DNA from: Tyto alba
Taxonomy: Eukaryota; Chordata; Aves; Strigiformes; Tytonidae
DNA length: 64,000 bases
Direction of reading: 5' to 3'
Assembly: GCF_018691265.1 (NCBI RefSeq)
Contig: NW_024881295.1
Span: forward strand, 19,763,904 to 19,827,903
The stretch's first letter is position 1. Every line of letters starts with the position of its first letter. Both the position numbers and the translations under genes were made by a program. Shown here piece by piece: positions 60,655-64,000 of the stretch. The notes below the pieces were generated by a model that was not told the DNA's origin, made no database searches, and saw only the letters and a list, made by a program, of their open reading frames with translations.

Positions 60655-63600
60655 CTTGTTTTGATGTTAATGCTATTATCTTTTAATCTGCCCGAGGAAA
60701 GCGATCTGCACAATCTTGAAAGATTTATATATTAGGTTCTCTATGCTTTTGCAATGAAAATGATCATAAACTACAGCTCTTGTGTCTTTTCTTAAAAATT
60801 GTTTAGCTAGTACATGCTAATGAACCCTCATTTATTTACCTGAAATACCTACTGAGGGGAAAAAATAAGCAGCAGAGACAAAGCACCATGTTTTCAGGCT
60901 ATCCTTAGAGGTTTCATTAATGTGACAGGAACTGCAGATGCTCTTTGCATTAAATTGCATGAAGTCTATCTAACAGAAACATCACCCCGTATCAGTTGGA
61001 AAAAGCAAACAAGCCTCAGCCTGGGAATCTCACCTCTGGGCTGATAATATCTCTCCCTCAGAAGCCCACTAAAATTCCAGGGATTTTCCATGATTTGTGC
61101 ACCTCTTTTGAAAACCCATACTTTCAGGCTGGAAGATTTTAAAAAGCCACATCCCTGACACTAACGTCATCCATCCCAGGAAATCTTCCTGGGCCCCCGG
61201 CCGATGTGGCAGGTGGGGACACTGGATACCCACTCTCCTAAGTGTTCAGAAGGATCTACCTAACTAGTCTTTGTACCCCTTTTTGACCTGCCTGCTGCCC
61301 CAACGCATTCACCATGCTGCCCCTGGCATGGGGTGTGCACCCCCCTAGCTAAAGGTGGTGCTGTACCCCGCTGCCAGTGCCACTCCCGCTGTGGTTTACT
61401 CCTTCTATCCAAGCCACACCAGACTTTGTAACATGCTGGAAGTGGCTTGGGTAAAAATTCAAGCTAATACCATCAGAAATTGAAGCAACACAGGGGGATA
61501 ATGTAATGGCATATTAAACAGAAAGAATAGTGAGGTACATTACTTTGCACCCCCCAACAGTGTCCATCATGTAAGAGCTTGCATTTTGCTGAAATGGTTG
61601 ACTAGATTGTGGTTTTCCTCCACCTGTCTGTTTACTGTAGCATTTTGGTTTGTTGATTATCCATCACAAAAACCCACATCAAATCCCATATGAGGGCCTG
61701 TATGAGAAGTTACAACTTCTGAAATGGGTGCAAATATTCCGCTATTGATAAATGGAGGCTCCACTCGCTTGCTGACACAGACATCAAAACAATAAATAGA
61801 AACAGGCCAGTAAGAATGATAGGTAGGATAATAGGTTTTTCACAGTACATTACGAAAAAAGAAGAGTAGATTGGCTGCTACACAGGACATTAATTCTTTA
61901 GCTATAGCCTGAGCAGTGTGCAAAGTTTAAATTGATTTGTCCCAGAAGTATCTGAAAAGAACAGTCACTTTAAAGAACATTTTTTTCTTATTTACTTATT
62001 AAATGATGCACCTCACAGCACTCATTTCTTGATCTATTTCTCTACTTCCTTCCACTGCAGGTGTCACTGTATTATCCAGACTTCTGCTCTGATCCCTGTA
62101 TTTTCATTCAATGAGGGGCTGTTTGCATTATTAGAATTGCAGTAGATTAGCACCTGTCTGCCCTCCCTGGCTCCGATCGTGTCCTGGTAGTGGGAATCCC
62201 TAGGAAATGTTTTGAACTGTGTCTACAATTTGGACTGAACATTGGAAACAGACCAAGTCAGTCTCACTTACAGAACACTAATATCTTCAGAATGTATTTG
62301 AAGAAACACACACTTGAGTCCAGCCTCTCCAGAGTACTTCTGTCCTGCTGAAAAGGATTATCTTTGCTTTTTAATTCTCCTAATTTCCTGCTTCAGCTCC
62401 CAACTACAGCTTCCCAGCAGGACAGCCAATTGCCATGTGAGTGATATGCAGCGTCACGAGCAATTCTGACTGCCACACAAATTCCAGATCAGCAGGCTTT
62501 GTGTTGGGTCCCTTGCCTCATGTTTCAACTCTTGGAGTCTCTTCCCACTTTTCCTCTGCTGCCTCTCACTAAACTCTGTAAACCTTCTCTCCCATGCCTG
62601 GACAGCTGTTCTTGAAGCATTTCTGAGCACTGCTTCTGGTGTGGGATCTCATCAGATCATTCATTCATGCAATAGAATTGAACCAGTATCTCTAGTCCAC
62701 TCTTCCATAGCATATGGGCAGGAAAATATATCCTCTTTCCTAATCTCCCTATTATTAACATGCCCTAGTGCTGGCCTGGATGGAGTTCAGAGCTAGCATT
62801 ACAATTTTGCTTCTGAACAACATTCGCTATTGAAACTTAAAGCATCTCTGGTTTTTGTATAAATTTGAAGATGTTTGTATTTGTCATATGGCTGGTTTAA
62901 AACTGACCAGGAGATGGAGGCCTTGGTGAGAACATAATATAAATTTCCATTTCTTCATGTTCACTGAATGAAGGTTTCAGCTCTGATGGTCAAGGCCATG
63001 TTGAGGTTGTGATCCAGCATGGTGAGTAGTTGGCATAAGCTCACTGTATCTTCCCTGGTTGTCTAAAGCAAGCTGTTCATCTTAGTATTATAGGCTGCAC
63101 TTTATTTATGGCTGCTGTATGTGTAAGCATAAAACCATCGCTTGTTCTTTGTAGTTAACATTGCAGCACACAGAGGGGGCCAAGATATTTTGGCTTGAAC
63201 CTTGTATTTTAATTTTTAAAGAACATTGATCTTCAGCATTTCAGAGATACCAGTGGGTGAAATAATGATCTCAGTGCTGGATGGGTCTGCACGAGCAGAG
63301 CGAGCTGAGGTGAGTGGGACTCAGCGTGAGAGCTCTCCCTCTGCTGAGAGAGCAACACACCACGCAGTCCGGCACGTGATTTCCTGAAAGAATAGTGACT
63401 TAATTTCACACCGCCTAAGATTTAATTTAAAAATGGAATCTGCTTCTCTGTGTATTTGTGTATTTATATATGAATACAAACACACTCTTGATAGTTAAAT
63501 ATCTGTATATACCCTTCCACAGTGGTAATGGACTCAATCTGAACTAAACATTTCCCTCTCCCCAGAAGTAAGAGATTTGGGAATTATAAAGGGGTGGTTA

Positions 63601-64000
63601 TTTTGTTCTGACAGCTACCTCTATTCCCTGTAGCATACCATTTTCATGCAAGCACCTTCTTTCAGATTCTGTCTCCTTCCAGTCACCTTAAATCAAGATC
63701 AGATGGAGAAGGGCAGTATCAAGGAAATAAATCATTGCACTTGGGGGAACTTGGATGTACCAGGACAACACACTGGCCAGGAAATGAGGGAGGAGGACGA
63801 ATTCTTTGTGTTGAAGAAAGCTCAGAAAAAATTGGGATAAAATAGAAGTCAAAATACGTGGTCAAGAGAACATGAGAACTCAACACTCATTATTACTTTT
63901 TAAATTATTGGTTGTGATTGTGAATCAAAATTAAGTCTGTATGAATTATGATTCTCTTCTCTCTCCAACCCCAGCACCTGTACAGATGTGATAGGGCACA
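60655..64000. other. Unassigned non-coding DNA
   Basis: No gene, LTR or CR1 copy is recognised. Positions 61160-61400 are locally GC-richer. The frame at 63646-63840 has no recognisable family features. The window ends in unremarkable sequence. Confidence 0.5.

Noticed and set aside
1..64000. CRISPR arrays, bacterial operons, tRNA or rRNA genes, known microRNA hairpins
   Set aside because: No spaced direct repeats with unique spacers, no operon-like gene order, and no recognisable tRNA, rRNA or familiar microRNA sequence were seen; the content is vertebrate.

Overview
The window reads as non-coding bird DNA, intergenic or deep-intronic. Three things point to a bird. Several CR1 LINE fragments carry the avian 3' end, a short ATTCTATG-type terminal repeat next to a conserved GGTTGGAAGGGACC-like core. 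There are avian-style endogenous retrovirus LTRs. The background is AT-rich and CpG-poor, with homopolymer runs and no dense genes. I cannot name the species. I found no convincing host protein-coding exon, tRNA, rRNA, CRISPR array or bacterial-type operon; the longer open frames lie in LTRs, CR1 copies or low-complexity DNA, or are no longer than chance allows.

Layout. 1-3760 is AT-rich and featureless apart from possible conserved non-coding DNA. 3760-4215 is the best regulatory candidate: a TATA-like box, an E-box, a perfect DR4 nuclear-receptor site, then a small CpG island (about 27 CpG in 345 bp) with four CRE half-sites. 5687-7935 is a broken minus-strand endogenous retrovirus: an old truncated LTR at the left, a frameshifted protease, gag-region remnants, a hydrophobic leader ORF, a primer-binding-site-like sequence, and a much younger-looking LTR at the right. 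7950-8640 is pyrimidine-rich. About 11100-11850 is a second LTR type with three CCAAT boxes, a TATA-like box, AATAAA and, directly after it, a 12-bp tandem array. 18634-18770 is a CR1 tail. 25187-26268 is a complete 1072-bp solo LTR with perfect 5-bp target duplications. 28902-29435 is CR1. 29751-30305 is a solo LTR, 99.3 percent identical over 436 bp (3 differences) to the right LTR of the 7-kb provirus but inverted. 33595-33816, 38722-39165, 54047-55390, 57671-58050 and 60050-60654 are further CR1-type copies of different ages.

The elements form a layered record rather than a pathway: ancient CR1/L3-like DNA, middle-aged CR1 with a mutated reverse transcriptase, younger GC-rich CR1, and recent-looking LTRs. 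What could matter to the host are the CpG-island module and the LTR promoters. Boundaries of old repeats are approximate, and all family assignments come from reading the sequence without a database search.
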